DNA of 64,000 nucleotides. Origin: UBA4742 sp037138595 (GTDB taxonomy: Bacteria > Actinomycetota > Acidimicrobiia > Acidimicrobiales > Acidimicrobilacustridaceae). Positions 1 through 8,909 of this stretch are shown here, piece by piece (position 1 is the stretch's first letter; each line of letters starts with the position of its first letter). Under the pieces are notes generated by a model. That model ran no database searches. It saw nothing but the letters and a program-made list of their open reading frames with translations, and was not told where the DNA came from. The stretch lies in assembly GCA_037138595.1 (NCBI GenBank), contig JBAXIB010000018.1, positions 1-64,000 on the forward strand, given 5' to 3'. The position numbers and the translations under genes were made by a program.

Positions 1-392
1 GTCGTCGCAGCCTCAGCGCTCGCAGGCGTTGTTGTTTCGCCGGCCTTGACCAGCTGATCTATCGAGCCCTCAAGTGGCCCGCGACGCGCTCCGACAATTG
101 CCTCACGATCACTTTGACCAGCGATGGGCGCTGGACCGCCTCCGGGTTGGGTCACCAGCGCAACATCAGCGGAAATATCGGCAATTGGATGGTTGATGCG
201 TTGCACCCAATTAGCAACTGTCACGCACGACAGCACGAAACACACCGCAATGAAGAAGATGCCAATACCCGAGGTCACTCGTTCAGTGAACCGCTTTCCG
301 AAAAAGAGGATCAACAAGAACGAGACCGTCATCAGGCCCGGAATGACCCAGACGTGAGTCAGCATGAATGGTTGGTTCACAGCATCGGTCAA
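1..392 (-). CDS. nuoL: NADH-quinone oxidoreductase subunit L, second copy (partial, N-terminal part)
   Basis: N-terminal part of a large antiporter-like proton-pumping subunit of complex I, cut by the left edge. The visible ~130 residues start with two hydrophobic helices (around residues 10-35 and 40-65) and then a hydrophilic stretch rich in G, A and E. Identification rests mainly on position, directly after nuoK2 as in other nuo operons, because the conserved antiporter core lies outside the window. I chose the TTG start at 392: an AAGGG motif inside the end of nuoK2 sits 8 nt upstream of it. A GTG at 380 and an ATG further in are alternatives. It is the last visible gene of the nuo set lacking E, F and G; M2 and N2 may follow outside. 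Confidence 0.7.
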   Translation of the reverse strand, partial: MTDAVNQPFMLTHVWVIPGLMTVSFLLILFFGKRFTERVTSGIGIFFIAVCFVLSCVTVANWVQRINHPIADISADVALVTQPGGGPAPIAGQSDREAIVGARRGPLEGSIDQLVKAGETTTPASAEAAT

Positions 393-396
393 CGCA

Positions 397-714
397 TCAA
401 CCCTTCATCAGATCAATGTCGTCGACATCAATGCTGCGACTATTTCGATACAGCAGGAGGATCAATGCCAAGCCGACGCCAACCTCAGCTGCCGCAATGG
501 CGATCACGAATAAGGCAAAGACCTGCCCCGAAACATCGAGGCCTTGGTCGAGACTCGAATGGTAGGCGCCAAAGGCAACCAAATTGATATTCACCGCGTT
601 CAAAATCAACTCGACTGACATGAGCACCATGACGCCGTTTCGACGCGCCAAAACCCCATAGACCCCAACGCAGAACAAGATGGCGGCAAGGAACAGAAAC
701 TGGTTTAACAGCAT
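397..714 (-). CDS. nuoK: NADH-quinone oxidoreductase subunit K, second copy
   Basis: Small three-helix membrane subunit of complex I, 105 residues, the usual length. The family signature is visible as G-V-M-V-L-M-S-V-E-L-I-L-N-A-V-N: the Glu in helix 2 belongs to the membrane proton channel and the second conserved Glu lies in helix 3 (A-A-A-E-V-G-V-G). It starts where nuoJ2 ends (overlapping codons at 714) and is followed after 4 nt by nuoL2. Part of the second complex I set, which lacks the NADH module. It differs clearly in sequence from the nuoK at 10861-11187, so this is not a recent duplication. Confidence 0.95.
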   Translation of the reverse strand: MLLNQFLFLAAILFCVGVYGVLARRNGVMVLMSVELILNAVNINLVAFGAYHSSLDQGLDVSGQVFALFVIAIAAAEVGVGLALILLLYRNSRSIDVDDIDLMKG

Positions 715-1235
715 CAGTCACGCCTCGCGATGACGATCGCACCAATAAGTGCTGCCAATAGGACCACCGAAATGACCTCGAATGGGATGAGGTACGAAGA
801 AAAAATCGAAGTGGCAACGTTTGATGTCGTCTGTACCTGCATGACTCCGAAGTGGCCGTCTCGATAGGCCTTCCAGAGGGTGTAACCCATCACGCCTAGC
901 AACAATGCCGCGATGGTGGCGCCAACAACTCGCTGCTCGCGATTGCTGTCGTCTAGGTCGCCGGTAGGAGCTCGAGTGAGCATGATGCCGAACAAGAACA
1001 GCACCACGATGGCGCCGATATAGACCAGCACTTGGGTTACCGCGACGAACTCAGCGGCGAGGAGGATGTATTGCCCGGCCACGCCGGCGAGCACCAGCAC
1101 CAAGTACAACGCGGCATGCACAATGTTCTTGGTCGTGACGACTCGGACCGCGGCAAACACCATGACCGCGGCGATGACGTAGAACGCAATGTTCTCGGCA
1201 ACCATAAGTTCCGCCATCATCGAAACAGGCTTCAT
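714..1235 (-). CDS. nuoJ: NADH-quinone oxidoreductase subunit J, second copy
   Basis: Membrane subunit of complex I with five predicted helices, 173 residues. The recognisable core is A-A-L-Y-L-V-L followed by F-V-A-V-T-Q-V-L-V-Y-I-G-A-I-V-V-L-F-L-F, the family hallmark helix. The ATG at 1235 is chosen because it overlaps the nuoI2 stop codon as TGATG; a longer reading frame extends into nuoI2 but has no family similarity. Membrane arm of the second complex I; neighbours are nuoI2 and nuoK2 with overlapping codons, so translation is probably coupled. Confidence 0.93.
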   Translation of the reverse strand: MKPVSMMAELMVAENIAFYVIAAVMVFAAVRVVTTKNIVHAALYLVLVLAGVAGQYILLAAEFVAVTQVLVYIGAIVVLFLFGIMLTRAPTGDLDDSNREQRVVGATIAALLLGVMGYTLWKAYRDGHFGVMQVQTTSNVATSIFSSYLIPFEVISVVLLAALIGAIVIARRD

Positions 1236-1750
1236 CAGCTCGGAACCTTCTTGACCTTTTGTTCCGAACCAGCTTCGTAGGATTCGAATTCGGGGACCGT
1301 CGTCATCCACTCACCTAGACGCGACTTGTCATGTAACAGATCAGCAATGCGGGGTTCGGAATATTCGTACTCGGGACTCCAAAACAGCGCGTCGAATGGA
1401 CAAACCTCGACGCAAATGCCGCAGTACATGCAAAGCGAGTAGTCAATATCGAATCGGTCGAGTGCATTCTTCTGGCGGGGTTTGCCACCTTCGCGCCGAG
1501 GCGGTGCGAGGTACTTATGAGCCTCGATGTAAATGCACCAATCGGGACACTCACGCGAACACAACATGCACGACGTGCAGTTCTCCTCGTGCAACGCGAT
1601 TACCCCACGCGCCCGAGGTGCGGGGTCTTCTTTCACGTGCGGATAATCGACCGTCACCGGTCCGCCACCGCGGCTATCGGGTTTGAGGGTCTTGACCATT
1701 TCGCCGAATGTGACCCCGAGGCCTTTAATGAGGCCAGGAACTTGAGGCAT
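1235..1750 (-). CDS. nuoI: NADH-quinone oxidoreductase subunit I, second copy (2x[4Fe-4S])
   Basis: Peripheral-arm iron-sulfur subunit that passes electrons towards NuoB. Two four-cysteine motifs are visible: C58, C61, C64, C68 and C107, C110, C113, C117, each ending C-P, as expected for clusters N6a and N6b. Length 171 residues. The ATG at 1750 is chosen because it overlaps the nuoH2 stop and starts the family-like N-terminus; a longer frame adds 23 unrelated residues. In a complex without NuoE, F and G this subunit would lie close to the site where an external donor such as ferredoxin docks; that is inference. Confidence 0.94.
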   Translation of the reverse strand: MPQVPGLIKGLGVTFGEMVKTLKPDSRGGGPVTVDYPHVKEDPAPRARGVIALHEENCTSCMLCSRECPDWCIYIEAHKYLAPPRREGGKPRQKNALDRFDIDYSLCMYCGICVEVCPFDALFWSPEYEYSEPRIADLLHDKSRLGEWMTTVPEFESYEAGSEQKVKKVPS

Positions 1751-2787
1751 CAGAACACCACCTTCAAAATGCCGGTTACCAGAATGTTCACCAGTGCAAG
1801 TGGGATCAGCCACTTCCACGCAAACGCCTGCAGTTGATCTTCACGAAAACGTGGATAGGTGAAACGCACCCAGAAAATAATGAATGCCACGATCATGATC
1901 TTGGTGAACAACACAATCGGCCCAAGGATCCAATACGCATTGCTCGAGATATCGACGCCGGGAATCCAGAAGCCGCCGAGGAACAAGGTTGCGGCGATCC
2001 CGGCGAAGACGAAGGCGGTCGCGAACTCGGCCAAGAAAAAAAACAAGAACCGAAAGCCGGAATACTCCACCTGGTAGCCACCGACTAGCTCGGATTCCGC
2101 GACCGGCATGTCGAACGGCGGTTGCGTGAGTTCTGCTTGGACTGCGGCCATGAAGATAAAGAATCCGATGAACTGCGTGAGGATAAACGGATTGCCCAGC
2201 GCAGTGAAACCAAAAATTGCGCCATTGGCCTGCGCTGCCACGATGCCATTTAAACTCAACGTGCCCGCTTGAATGACCACTCCCACCACCGCGAGCACCA
2301 TCGGCAGCTCGTAAGCGATGAGCTGCCCTGCGGCGCGAATTGCTCCGATAAGCGAATACTTGTTGGCCGATGACCAGCCCGCCATCAAGATGCCGATCAC
2401 GCTCACCGACGAAACTGCGAGCGCAAAGAAGATTCCGACGTCGAGATCCTCAACGACGAGATGCTGACTTGCTGGCAGCACGACATACAACAACAGCGTC
2501 GACAACAACACAACGATTGGCGCAGTTTTGAAAACGAATCGATCGGCCTTATCGGGGATCAGGTCTTCTTTCTGCATGAACTTCGCGCCATCGGCAAGTA
2601 ACTGCAACAAACCTCTCGGGCCTGCCTCTTGCGGGCCCTTTCGGCTTTGCATCCAGGACATGACTTTGAACAAAAACACGATGCCGAAGATGAGCGCCGT
2701 GGTCGGAACAAGAATCGTGACGATGAGGAGCTTGATTGCCGTCTGTTGCCAGTACGCCAAATCAATGGACGCGAACAGGTGAGTCAT
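1750..2787 (-). CDS. nuoH: NADH-quinone oxidoreductase subunit H, second copy
   Basis: Multi-helix membrane subunit (345 residues) that forms much of the quinone-binding channel at the junction of the two arms. Family hallmarks visible: M-Q-x-R-K-G-P near residue 46 followed by G-L-L-Q-L-L-A-D-G-A-K, A-E-L-T-Q-P-P-F-D, and the acidic loop A-E-S-E-L-V-G-G-Y-Q-V-E-Y-S-G. Its start overlaps the stop of nuoD2. It differs from the complete-set NuoH (12469-13680), which has R-I-G-P-S and N-R-P-P-F-D in the matching places, showing two divergent lineages in one operon. Confidence 0.95.
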   Translation of the reverse strand: MTHLFASIDLAYWQQTAIKLLIVTILVPTTALIFGIVFLFKVMSWMQSRKGPQEAGPRGLLQLLADGAKFMQKEDLIPDKADRFVFKTAPIVVLLSTLLLYVVLPASQHLVVEDLDVGIFFALAVSSVSVIGILMAGWSSANKYSLIGAIRAAGQLIAYELPMVLAVVGVVIQAGTLSLNGIVAAQANGAIFGFTALGNPFILTQFIGFFIFMAAVQAELTQPPFDMPVAESELVGGYQVEYSGFRFLFFFLAEFATAFVFAGIAATLFLGGFWIPGVDISSNAYWILGPIVLFTKIMIVAFIIFWVRFTYPRFREDQLQAFAWKWLIPLALVNILVTGILKVVF

Positions 2788-3959
2788 CGGTCGATATCAC
2801 CCAAAATGAAATACAAGCTCGCCAAGATCGTTATGACGTCGGGGATGTACGCGCCCTTACAAACCCAAGGCACAATTGACACGTTATTGAACGACGCTGA
2901 GCGAATCTTGACCCGGAACGGGACCAAGTCGCCTTTGCTCACGACGTAATAACCCATCTCGCCGAGTGGGTTCTCAGTGGCTACCCAAGCTTCGCCTTCC
3001 GGCACCTTGATGATGCGCGGAACTTTGGCCATGATCGGCCCACTGGGGATGTTGTCGAGCAATTGGTCGACAATCTTGGTCGCTTCGCGAGTCTCTTGCA
3101 GCCGGATCCAGGATCGAGCGAACGAGTCGCCGTCGGGATGAGTCCAAACCTTCCAATCGGCTTGGTCATAGACCAATCCCTTTGGGCAGTTGTCACGACG
3201 CAAGTCCCAGTCGATTCCACTGGCTCGAGCGTTCGGACCTGACAGGCCATAAGACTTGGCGACATCGGCGGGGATGACACCGACGCCACGCGTGCGGCGC
3301 TGGAAGATTTCATTGCCAAACAACAAGTCATCGGCTTCATCACAGAAGTCCCGCATTTTTGCCATCGCCGCATGTGTTTCGGCGATCCAGCCCTTCGGCA
3401 GATCATCCTTAATGCCGCCAATGCGGTCGAAGTTCGGGTGGAAACGACCACCAGTGACCGCTTCGATCTGGTTCAGCACGAACTCGCGATCGCGAAATGA
3501 GTAGAACCCGATCGACAATCCACCAAGTTGGATTCCAAGGTCGCCGAGGAAAAGGCTGACATTGGCTAACCGGCTGAGCTCGAACAAAATGGTTCGGATG
3601 TACTGGGCACGAGGTGGCGCCTCAACATCCATCAGTTTTTCGGCCGCGAGGATGAATGGCACTTCGTTGGCAAAACTTCCCAGCCAGTCGATCCGATTGA
3701 TCAAGGTCGTGACCTGGGGATAGGTACGGACCTCAACGAGTTTTTCGTAGCCACGATGCATGTAACCCGCGATGGGTTCACACGACACCACCTGTTCGCC
3801 ATCAATCTTGGCCACAATCCGCAATGTGCCGTGCGTGGCAGGGTGCTGGGGCCCAATGTTCAACGTCATTCCGTCGACTTCGAAGTCAACGTTTAGACGG
3901 TTGTCAGCAGCGCGTGCGGCGACTGACGCCAGCTGGTCGCGATCGGTTATCGCGGTCAT
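2784..3959 (-). CDS. nuoD: NADH-quinone oxidoreductase subunit D, second copy (49-kDa type)
   Basis: Peripheral-arm subunit of complex I that together with NuoB forms the quinone-reduction site. 391 residues. The N-terminal G-P-Q-H-P-A-T-H-G-T motif, which carries the quinone-site His, starts near residue 37, followed by M-H-R-G-Y-E-K and N-R-I-D-W-L, all typical of the NuoD/NdhH family. The ATG overlaps the nuoC2 stop as ATGA. It is a separate gene, not fused to NuoC. The sequence differs strongly from the other NuoD (18335-19702). Confidence 0.95.
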   Translation of the reverse strand: MTAITDRDQLASVAARAADNRLNVDFEVDGMTLNIGPQHPATHGTLRIVAKIDGEQVVSCEPIAGYMHRGYEKLVEVRTYPQVTTLINRIDWLGSFANEVPFILAAEKLMDVEAPPRAQYIRTILFELSRLANVSLFLGDLGIQLGGLSIGFYSFRDREFVLNQIEAVTGGRFHPNFDRIGGIKDDLPKGWIAETHAAMAKMRDFCDEADDLLFGNEIFQRRTRGVGVIPADVAKSYGLSGPNARASGIDWDLRRDNCPKGLVYDQADWKVWTHPDGDSFARSWIRLQETREATKIVDQLLDNIPSGPIMAKVPRIIKVPEGEAWVATENPLGEMGYYVVSKGDLVPFRVKIRSASFNNVSIVPWVCKGAYIPDVITILASLYFILGDIDR

Positions 3960-4639
3960 TCGGCTGATCCTTCTTCTTCATCGGCATCATCATTGTCGCC
4001 GCCGGGCATTGGCTCGACGTCGACGATCCCGGGCCATGGCTTAACCCGCCGGGCCAGGAGCGGAAAATCCTTGCGCATGGGGTTGCCCTCGAAATTTCCT
4101 GGCAAATACATGTTCACCAGATGGGGATGACCCACGAAGTTGATTCCAAACATTTCGTAGATCTCACGTTCATGCCAATCGGCGCCGCGATACACCGATG
4201 ACCACGTGTCGATCGAAAAATCATCATCAGGGAGGTCGACCTTCAAGGTCAAGCCGTGGCCCTGTTCAATTGAAGTAACACGAGCGAACACCTGCATGCG
4301 GGTATCGCCGCCGGCATAGCCGGAAACCATCGGCGCTGGGTCCTTCAACGTCTGACCATGCACGACATTGTCTTCTTGGCTGTCCATGTCGCGCCCAAAC
4401 GGCGACGGAAGCCAGTCGATCGCTGAAAGAAAATCAAAAAAGGTGCATCCCAACTTGGCTTTGACCACCTCGCCGGTGGTCACCCACGCATCGCGAGTAA
4501 CCCGCACCCACAGGTCATCGTTCGGCCGAATATGTGACCCAACCACGGCATCGCCAAGTTCGCTTCGCATGATCTGGAGCATTTCCTCGCGGTGCTCGTC
4601 AATCACGGTCGGCTCATCGGCCACGACATCGTTGCTCAC
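3956..4639 (-). CDS. nuoC: NADH-quinone oxidoreductase subunit C, second copy (30-kDa type)
   Basis: Peripheral-arm subunit. The family signature is clear: D-W-H-E-R-E-I-Y-E-M-F-G-I-N-F-x-G-H-P followed by R-K-D-F-P. The C-terminus carries an acidic tail rich in D and E (last ~15 residues) not usual for the family. The start is uncertain: the open frame runs up to 4741 inside nuoB2, and I chose the GTG at 4639, just past the nuoB2 stop; a GTG at 4678 inside nuoB2 is the main alternative. Presence of NuoC separates this cluster from second nuo clusters reported without it. Confidence 0.88.
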   Translation of the reverse strand: MSNDVVADEPTVIDEHREEMLQIMRSELGDAVVGSHIRPNDDLWVRVTRDAWVTTGEVVKAKLGCTFFDFLSAIDWLPSPFGRDMDSQEDNVVHGQTLKDPAPMVSGYAGGDTRMQVFARVTSIEQGHGLTLKVDLPDDDFSIDTWSSVYRGADWHEREIYEMFGINFVGHPHLVNMYLPGNFEGNPMRKDFPLLARRVKPWPGIVDVEPMPGGDNDDADEEEGSAE

Positions 4640-4655
4640 GTCAGTCTCGTTCGCG

Positions 4656-5132
4656 TCAGTCGATGACAATTGGCTCACCTCGCCATCGCTGTGAGATGTC
4701 CTCGTTTTGGATGCGCTCCTGCAACAACAAAATGCCTTCAAGCAACGCTTCAGGACGCGGCGGGCAACCGGGTACGTAGACGTCGACCGGAATTAGTTGA
4801 TCGACGCCCTTCGTTACTGAGTAGCTATCCCAGTAAGGCCCACCACAATTAGCGCAGCTCCCCATACTGATCACATATTTTGGGTCAGGCATCTGTTCAT
4901 AGAGCCGAACAATTGCGGGCGCCATCTTGTCGGTCACCGTTCCCGAAATCACCACGAGGTCAGCTTGGCGCGGACTGGCGGGAAAAGGAATGACACCGAG
5001 GCGCATCACGTCATAACGCGGCGATGCAAATGCCGCGCCCATCTCAATAGCGCAGCACGCCAATCCCCACTGATAGACCCAAAGGGAATATTTACGACTC
5101 AAGTTGAGCAAGCTCGTAAGGGACTTCGGCAT
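4656..5132 (-). CDS. nuoB: NADH-quinone oxidoreductase subunit B, second copy
   Basis: Carries the terminal [4Fe-4S] cluster N2 that reduces quinone. Ligand cysteines are visible as the adjacent pair C26-C27 (A-C-C-A-I-E-M), C93 (G-S-C-A-N-C-G-G) and C123 (P-G-C-P-P-R-P). 158 residues from the ATG at 5132; a longer frame to 5267 would run through nuoA2 and is rejected. The motif S-C-A-N-C-G-G differs from the complete-set NuoB (V-C-A-S-S-G-G). Starts 14 nt after the nuoA2 stop. Confidence 0.95.
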   Translation of the reverse strand: MPKSLTSLLNLSRKYSLWVYQWGLACCAIEMGAAFASPRYDVMRLGVIPFPASPRQADLVVISGTVTDKMAPAIVRLYEQMPDPKYVISMGSCANCGGPYWDSYSVTKGVDQLIPVDVYVPGCPPRPEALLEGILLLQERIQNEDISQRWRGEPIVID

Positions 5133-5146
5133 CTTGCCACTCTCGA

Positions 5147-5521
5147 CTAGACCCACCGGAGCACCTTCTTTCGCCACGCATAGGCCAAACCGAGAGCAAG
5201 GATGAAAATGAAGATGATCATCTCTACCAAACCGAAAACACCGAATGTTTCGAGCCCAACTGCCCACGGGAAGATGAATACCGCTTCAACATCGAACATC
5301 ACGAATAACAAGGCGTAGACGTAGTAACGCACTTGGCTCTGTGACCAACCCGAACCAACAGGGTCAACACCGCTTTCATAGGTGAGATATTTCTGGGGCT
5401 GCGGACGGTCCGGACGAACTGCTTTCCCTATCGCCCCGAGGACCAATCCGACGAATACCAAAGACAGACCGCCTACAAGAGCGACCGTCAGATATTGGCG
5501 CACGAAATCTGAGTACGACAT
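5147..5521 (-). CDS. nuoA: NADH-quinone oxidoreductase subunit A, second copy
   Basis: Three-helix membrane subunit, 124 residues, first gene of the second nuo set. The loop after helix 1 reads K-Y-L-T-Y-E-S-G, where the other NuoA in this window has Y-E-C-G; the loop Cys of the ND3/NuoA family is therefore Ser here. F-D-V-E-A-V-F-I-F-P-W-A marks the conserved helix 2. It lies 71 nt downstream of nuoN on the same strand, so the second complex I genes are probably transcribed with or just after the complete set. Confidence 0.94.
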   Translation of the reverse strand: MSYSDFVRQYLTVALVGGLSLVFVGLVLGAIGKAVRPDRPQPQKYLTYESGVDPVGSGWSQSQVRYYVYALLFVMFDVEAVFIFPWAVGLETFGVFGLVEMIIFIFILALGLAYAWRKKVLRWV

Positions 5522-5592
5522 CGTTGATCGACCCTACTGACCTGAGGTAGTAGCCACTAAATTTGGGCTGGTTGCGTGGGACAGGGGATACA

Positions 5593-7290
5593 TCAATTTC
5601 CTAACTGCTGCAGCTGATTAGCGATCGGATCGGGGACGGTTCCGTTGGGTGTGCCCGGCCCCGCAATCGGCGAAGTAGGTGCAGGAGGTTCGATGAGAAC
5701 CGGCACACCCTGACGAGCTTGGTTGACCAAGAAATTCGGGAACAAACCGAACCCCAAGGTGAACACGACACAGGTGCCAATTGCCACCCGCGCCGCCCAC
5801 CCAACACTGATCGGCCCAACGCTTGGCGCATCGCTTTCAGTGCCCGTCAGGTACATCGCCACGATGATTCGCAAGTACAACACCGCAGCGATCACCGCAG
5901 TCACCATGGCGAACACCGCTAACCAGAAATACCTCGCCTCGGTAATCGCACCAATCGCATAGAACTTGGCAAAAAAACCAGTGGTAAATGGAACGCCCGC
6001 TTGGGCCAACAAAAACACCACGAGCGCGGCAGCAAGGAGCGGATTCGACCGAGACAAGCCACGATAGTCCGACAGCGAAGTGCGTCGATCACCCCGTCCC
6101 GATACCAAACTCACGACGCCAAACGAACCAGCGACCATGAACGCGTAAGCGACCAGATAAAACAGGACTGCTGAGGTTCCCGCAGCGCTTGCTGCCGACA
6201 CGGCCATGAGGATGAAACCGGCGTGATTGATGGACGAATAGGCCAACATTCGTTTCACGTTGGTTTGCACGATCGCGATGACTGATCCAACAAACATTGA
6301 CAACACGGCGAGCGCAATGAGCAGCGGTCGCCAGTCGGTCACGTAATTGGAGAATGTGAGTACGAACACTCGAATGAAGGCTGCGAATGCCGCGGCCTTT
6401 ACCGCCCCAGCCATGAATGCAACCGACGGCGTCGGAGCGCCGTCATACACATCAGGACTCCACGAATGGAACGGCACCGCCGCGATTTTGAATCCGAGTC
6501 CGACGATCACCAAGGCCAAGCCCATCAAAATCAGCCCGTTATGCATCGGCACGTTGCCAGGGATTGTTTGACCACTCGAGCCCACGCTGGTACCAAAAAA
6601 GTTGCGAATCGCGATGAAATTAGTTGATCCCGTGCCGCCATAGAGCAGCGCGATGCCGTAGAGCAAGAACGCCGACGAGAACGCTCCGAGAATGAAGTAT
6701 TTCAAACCGGATTCCTGTGATTGCGCCCGACGAAGGTGCATCGCGGCCAGGACGTAGGCGGCAATCGACAATGTTTCCAACCCCAAAAACATCACAATGA
6801 AATCATCAGCCATCGCCATGATGACTCCACCCGCACCAGCGATCAGCAAGAGGGCATAGAACTCAGGACCGTTGAGAGCTTCACGGCGCAAGTACCCATC
6901 ACCAAGCAGCGCGCCTAGAACGACCGTGGCGCAAATGACGACGCCAACAAACAAACTGAATCCATCGATACCGACCGCGCCCGCGACCGTGCTAAACGGA
7001 CCCTTCGGTGTGGAAGCCGAAATGTTCCACCACAACAATTCGTTCCAACCTTGCACCCTGGCCCAAAGCGGAACCGCCGATACGGCAGCTATCAGGGCCA
7101 CGACAACCGTGTAGGGCGCGTACCAACGAGTTTGCGGACCCTTCGGAGTGAGTGACGCGATCGTGAGGAGCAAAATACCCCCGACCAACAACACCACTAC
7201 CGGTGCGAGGCCTGACCAGGCCACCTCGGGAGTAGCTATCGGAACGATCGGGGTAGTGACGCCAAACACATTCAGAGCATGTCCATTCAT
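5593..7290 (-). CDS. nuoN: NADH-quinone oxidoreductase subunit N
   Basis: Antiporter-like proton-pumping membrane subunit, 565 residues, last gene of the complete nuoA-N operon. Family hallmarks: L-G-L-E-T-L-S-I-A-A-Y-V-L (conserved Glu in helix 5), F-K-I-A-A-V-P-F-H-S-W-S-P-D-V-Y-D-G-A-P-T-P, and M-L-A-Y-S-S-I-N-H-A-G-F. The C-terminal ~30 residues are rich in P and T and probably flexible. The ATG overlaps the nuoM stop as ATGA, indicating coupled translation. A 71-nt gap separates it from nuoA2. Confidence 0.97.
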   Translation of the reverse strand: MNGHALNVFGVTTPIVPIATPEVAWSGLAPVVVLLVGGILLLTIASLTPKGPQTRWYAPYTVVVALIAAVSAVPLWARVQGWNELLWWNISASTPKGPFSTVAGAVGIDGFSLFVGVVICATVVLGALLGDGYLRREALNGPEFYALLLIAGAGGVIMAMADDFIVMFLGLETLSIAAYVLAAMHLRRAQSQESGLKYFILGAFSSAFLLYGIALLYGGTGSTNFIAIRNFFGTSVGSSGQTIPGNVPMHNGLILMGLALVIVGLGFKIAAVPFHSWSPDVYDGAPTPSVAFMAGAVKAAAFAAFIRVFVLTFSNYVTDWRPLLIALAVLSMFVGSVIAIVQTNVKRMLAYSSINHAGFILMAVSAASAAGTSAVLFYLVAYAFMVAGSFGVVSLVSGRGDRRTSLSDYRGLSRSNPLLAAALVVFLLAQAGVPFTTGFFAKFYAIGAITEARYFWLAVFAMVTAVIAAVLYLRIIVAMYLTGTESDAPSVGPISVGWAARVAIGTCVVFTLGFGLFPNFLVNQARQGVPVLIEPPAPTSPIAGPGTPNGTVPDPIANQLQQLGN

Positions 7291-8909
7291 GGCGTCGGCT
7301 CCGAGGCATTGAGGTCCGGAACCGGCTGCAAGTTCTCGCCATCTTGGGTCGTCGCAATCCGGAAGCTGTCGTTGCCTGAATCTCGAGTCGCTTCTTCAAC
7401 ATGGACCAAGATTCGGTCAACTGATGGACCGATTCGGTCAAGCACCGGCTTGGGGTAGACGCCGAGGAACACAATCAACAAGACCAGTGGGACCATCACC
7501 AACTTTTCGGCCGTTACGAGGTCCGGGAAACTCTTGTTGTCTTCATCCGGTTCGCCATGGAAGACCCGTTGATAAGCCCACAACATGTAAAGCGATGCGA
7601 GGATCGCGCCCGTGGCGGCAACCACGGCCCACCAGGGATGGGAGATATACGTGCCAAGCAGGGCAAGGAACTCGCCCACGAATCCGCTCAGCCCAGGTAC
7701 GCCGATCGACGCCAACATAACGAGCGTAAAGAGCCCCGCGAAAACCGGAGCGACACTTTGGATGCCCTTGAGTTTGTCGATGTCGTAGGTATGACGACGC
7801 TTGTACAAAAACCCCAACAAGATGAAAAGCGCTCCGGTTATGACGCCGTGATTGATCATGATCAACAACGCGCCTTCAAGACCCTGGGTCGTGAGCGCAA
7901 ACAGACCGAGAATGGCGAATCCCATATGTGATACCGACGAGTACGCCACAAGTCGTTTGAGATTTTTCTGCATCGCCGCGACAACTGCGCCGTAGATAAT
8001 GCCAATTGTGGCAAGGGTCAACATGACTGGTGCCGCCCATACCGATGCTTCGGGAAACAGGTACAAGCCGTAACGCATGAATCCATAGGTTCCGAGTTTC
8101 AGCAGCACGCCGGCAAGGTCGATAGATCCTGCCGTCGGTGCTTCGGTGTGAGCATCGGGAAGCCATGTGTGAAATGGAAACACCGGAGTCTTGACCATGA
8201 ACGCCACGGCGAAACCTAGAAAGAGCCAACGCATTGTGCCCTTGTCAATCGAGTTGCTAGCCACCACCTTGAGCAGGTCGAAGCTAATCCCACCGTTGTC
8301 ACCAGCACTGGCCAACGTTGCCAGCGAAACAATCGCTACCAGCATGAACGCTGAGCCCAACATCGTGAACAAGAAGAACTTGGTTGCGGCATAGACCTTG
8401 CGACCATGTCCCCATCGGCCGATCAAGAAATACAACGGCACGATGGTGAGTTCGAAGAACAAGAAGAACAACAACAGATCCAAAGAGACGAACACACCGA
8501 GACACCCTGCTTCGAGCAGCGTGATCCAGAGGTAATAACCCTTTTCGTCATGATCGGGTTTCGCGGCCAACAACGCGATCGGGAACAACACCCCGGTAAG
8601 CACCACAAGGAAGAGCGAGATGCCATCGACTCCGAGGTAGAACTTGATGTCGAATGCCTGAACCCACGTGTGCTCGACCACGAACTGAAAATCGGGATCA
8701 CCCGTCTTGAACTGATACAGCACCCACAAGCTCAATGCCCCGGCCGCTGCTGCGCTCACGATGGCGATCAAACGATGTAAATCAGGTCGCGAATTCGGCA
8801 CCAGCGCCATGATCAACGCGCCAAGAAGTGGGATGACAACCATGGCTCCCAAAATGGGGAAACCTGACGCCGCCGGAGCAGCTTCTGCGAGCGCAAACAC
8901 TGTCGGCAT
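7287..8909 (-). CDS. nuoM: NADH-quinone oxidoreductase subunit M
   Basis: Antiporter-like proton-pumping membrane subunit, 540 residues. Hallmarks: F-F-L-F-F-E-L-T-I-V-P (helix 5 Glu), K-T-P-V-F-P-F-H-T-W-L-P-D-A-H-T-E-A-P-T, and Y-S-S-V-S-H-M-G-F. The ATG at 8909 is preferred because it overlaps the nuoL stop as TGATG; two GTG codons just upstream are the alternatives. The C-terminus carries a polar tail of about 45 residues after the last helix, which is unusual for NuoM and of unknown role. Confidence 0.97.
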   Translation of the reverse strand: MPTVFALAEAAPAASGFPILGAMVVIPLLGALIMALVPNSRPDLHRLIAIVSAAAAGALSLWVLYQFKTGDPDFQFVVEHTWVQAFDIKFYLGVDGISLFLVVLTGVLFPIALLAAKPDHDEKGYYLWITLLEAGCLGVFVSLDLLLFFLFFELTIVPLYFLIGRWGHGRKVYAATKFFLFTMLGSAFMLVAIVSLATLASAGDNGGISFDLLKVVASNSIDKGTMRWLFLGFAVAFMVKTPVFPFHTWLPDAHTEAPTAGSIDLAGVLLKLGTYGFMRYGLYLFPEASVWAAPVMLTLATIGIIYGAVVAAMQKNLKRLVAYSSVSHMGFAILGLFALTTQGLEGALLIMINHGVITGALFILLGFLYKRRHTYDIDKLKGIQSVAPVFAGLFTLVMLASIGVPGLSGFVGEFLALLGTYISHPWWAVVAATGAILASLYMLWAYQRVFHGEPDEDNKSFPDLVTAEKLVMVPLVLLIVFLGVYPKPVLDRIGPSVDRILVHVEEATRDSGNDSFRIATTQDGENLQPVPDLNASEPTP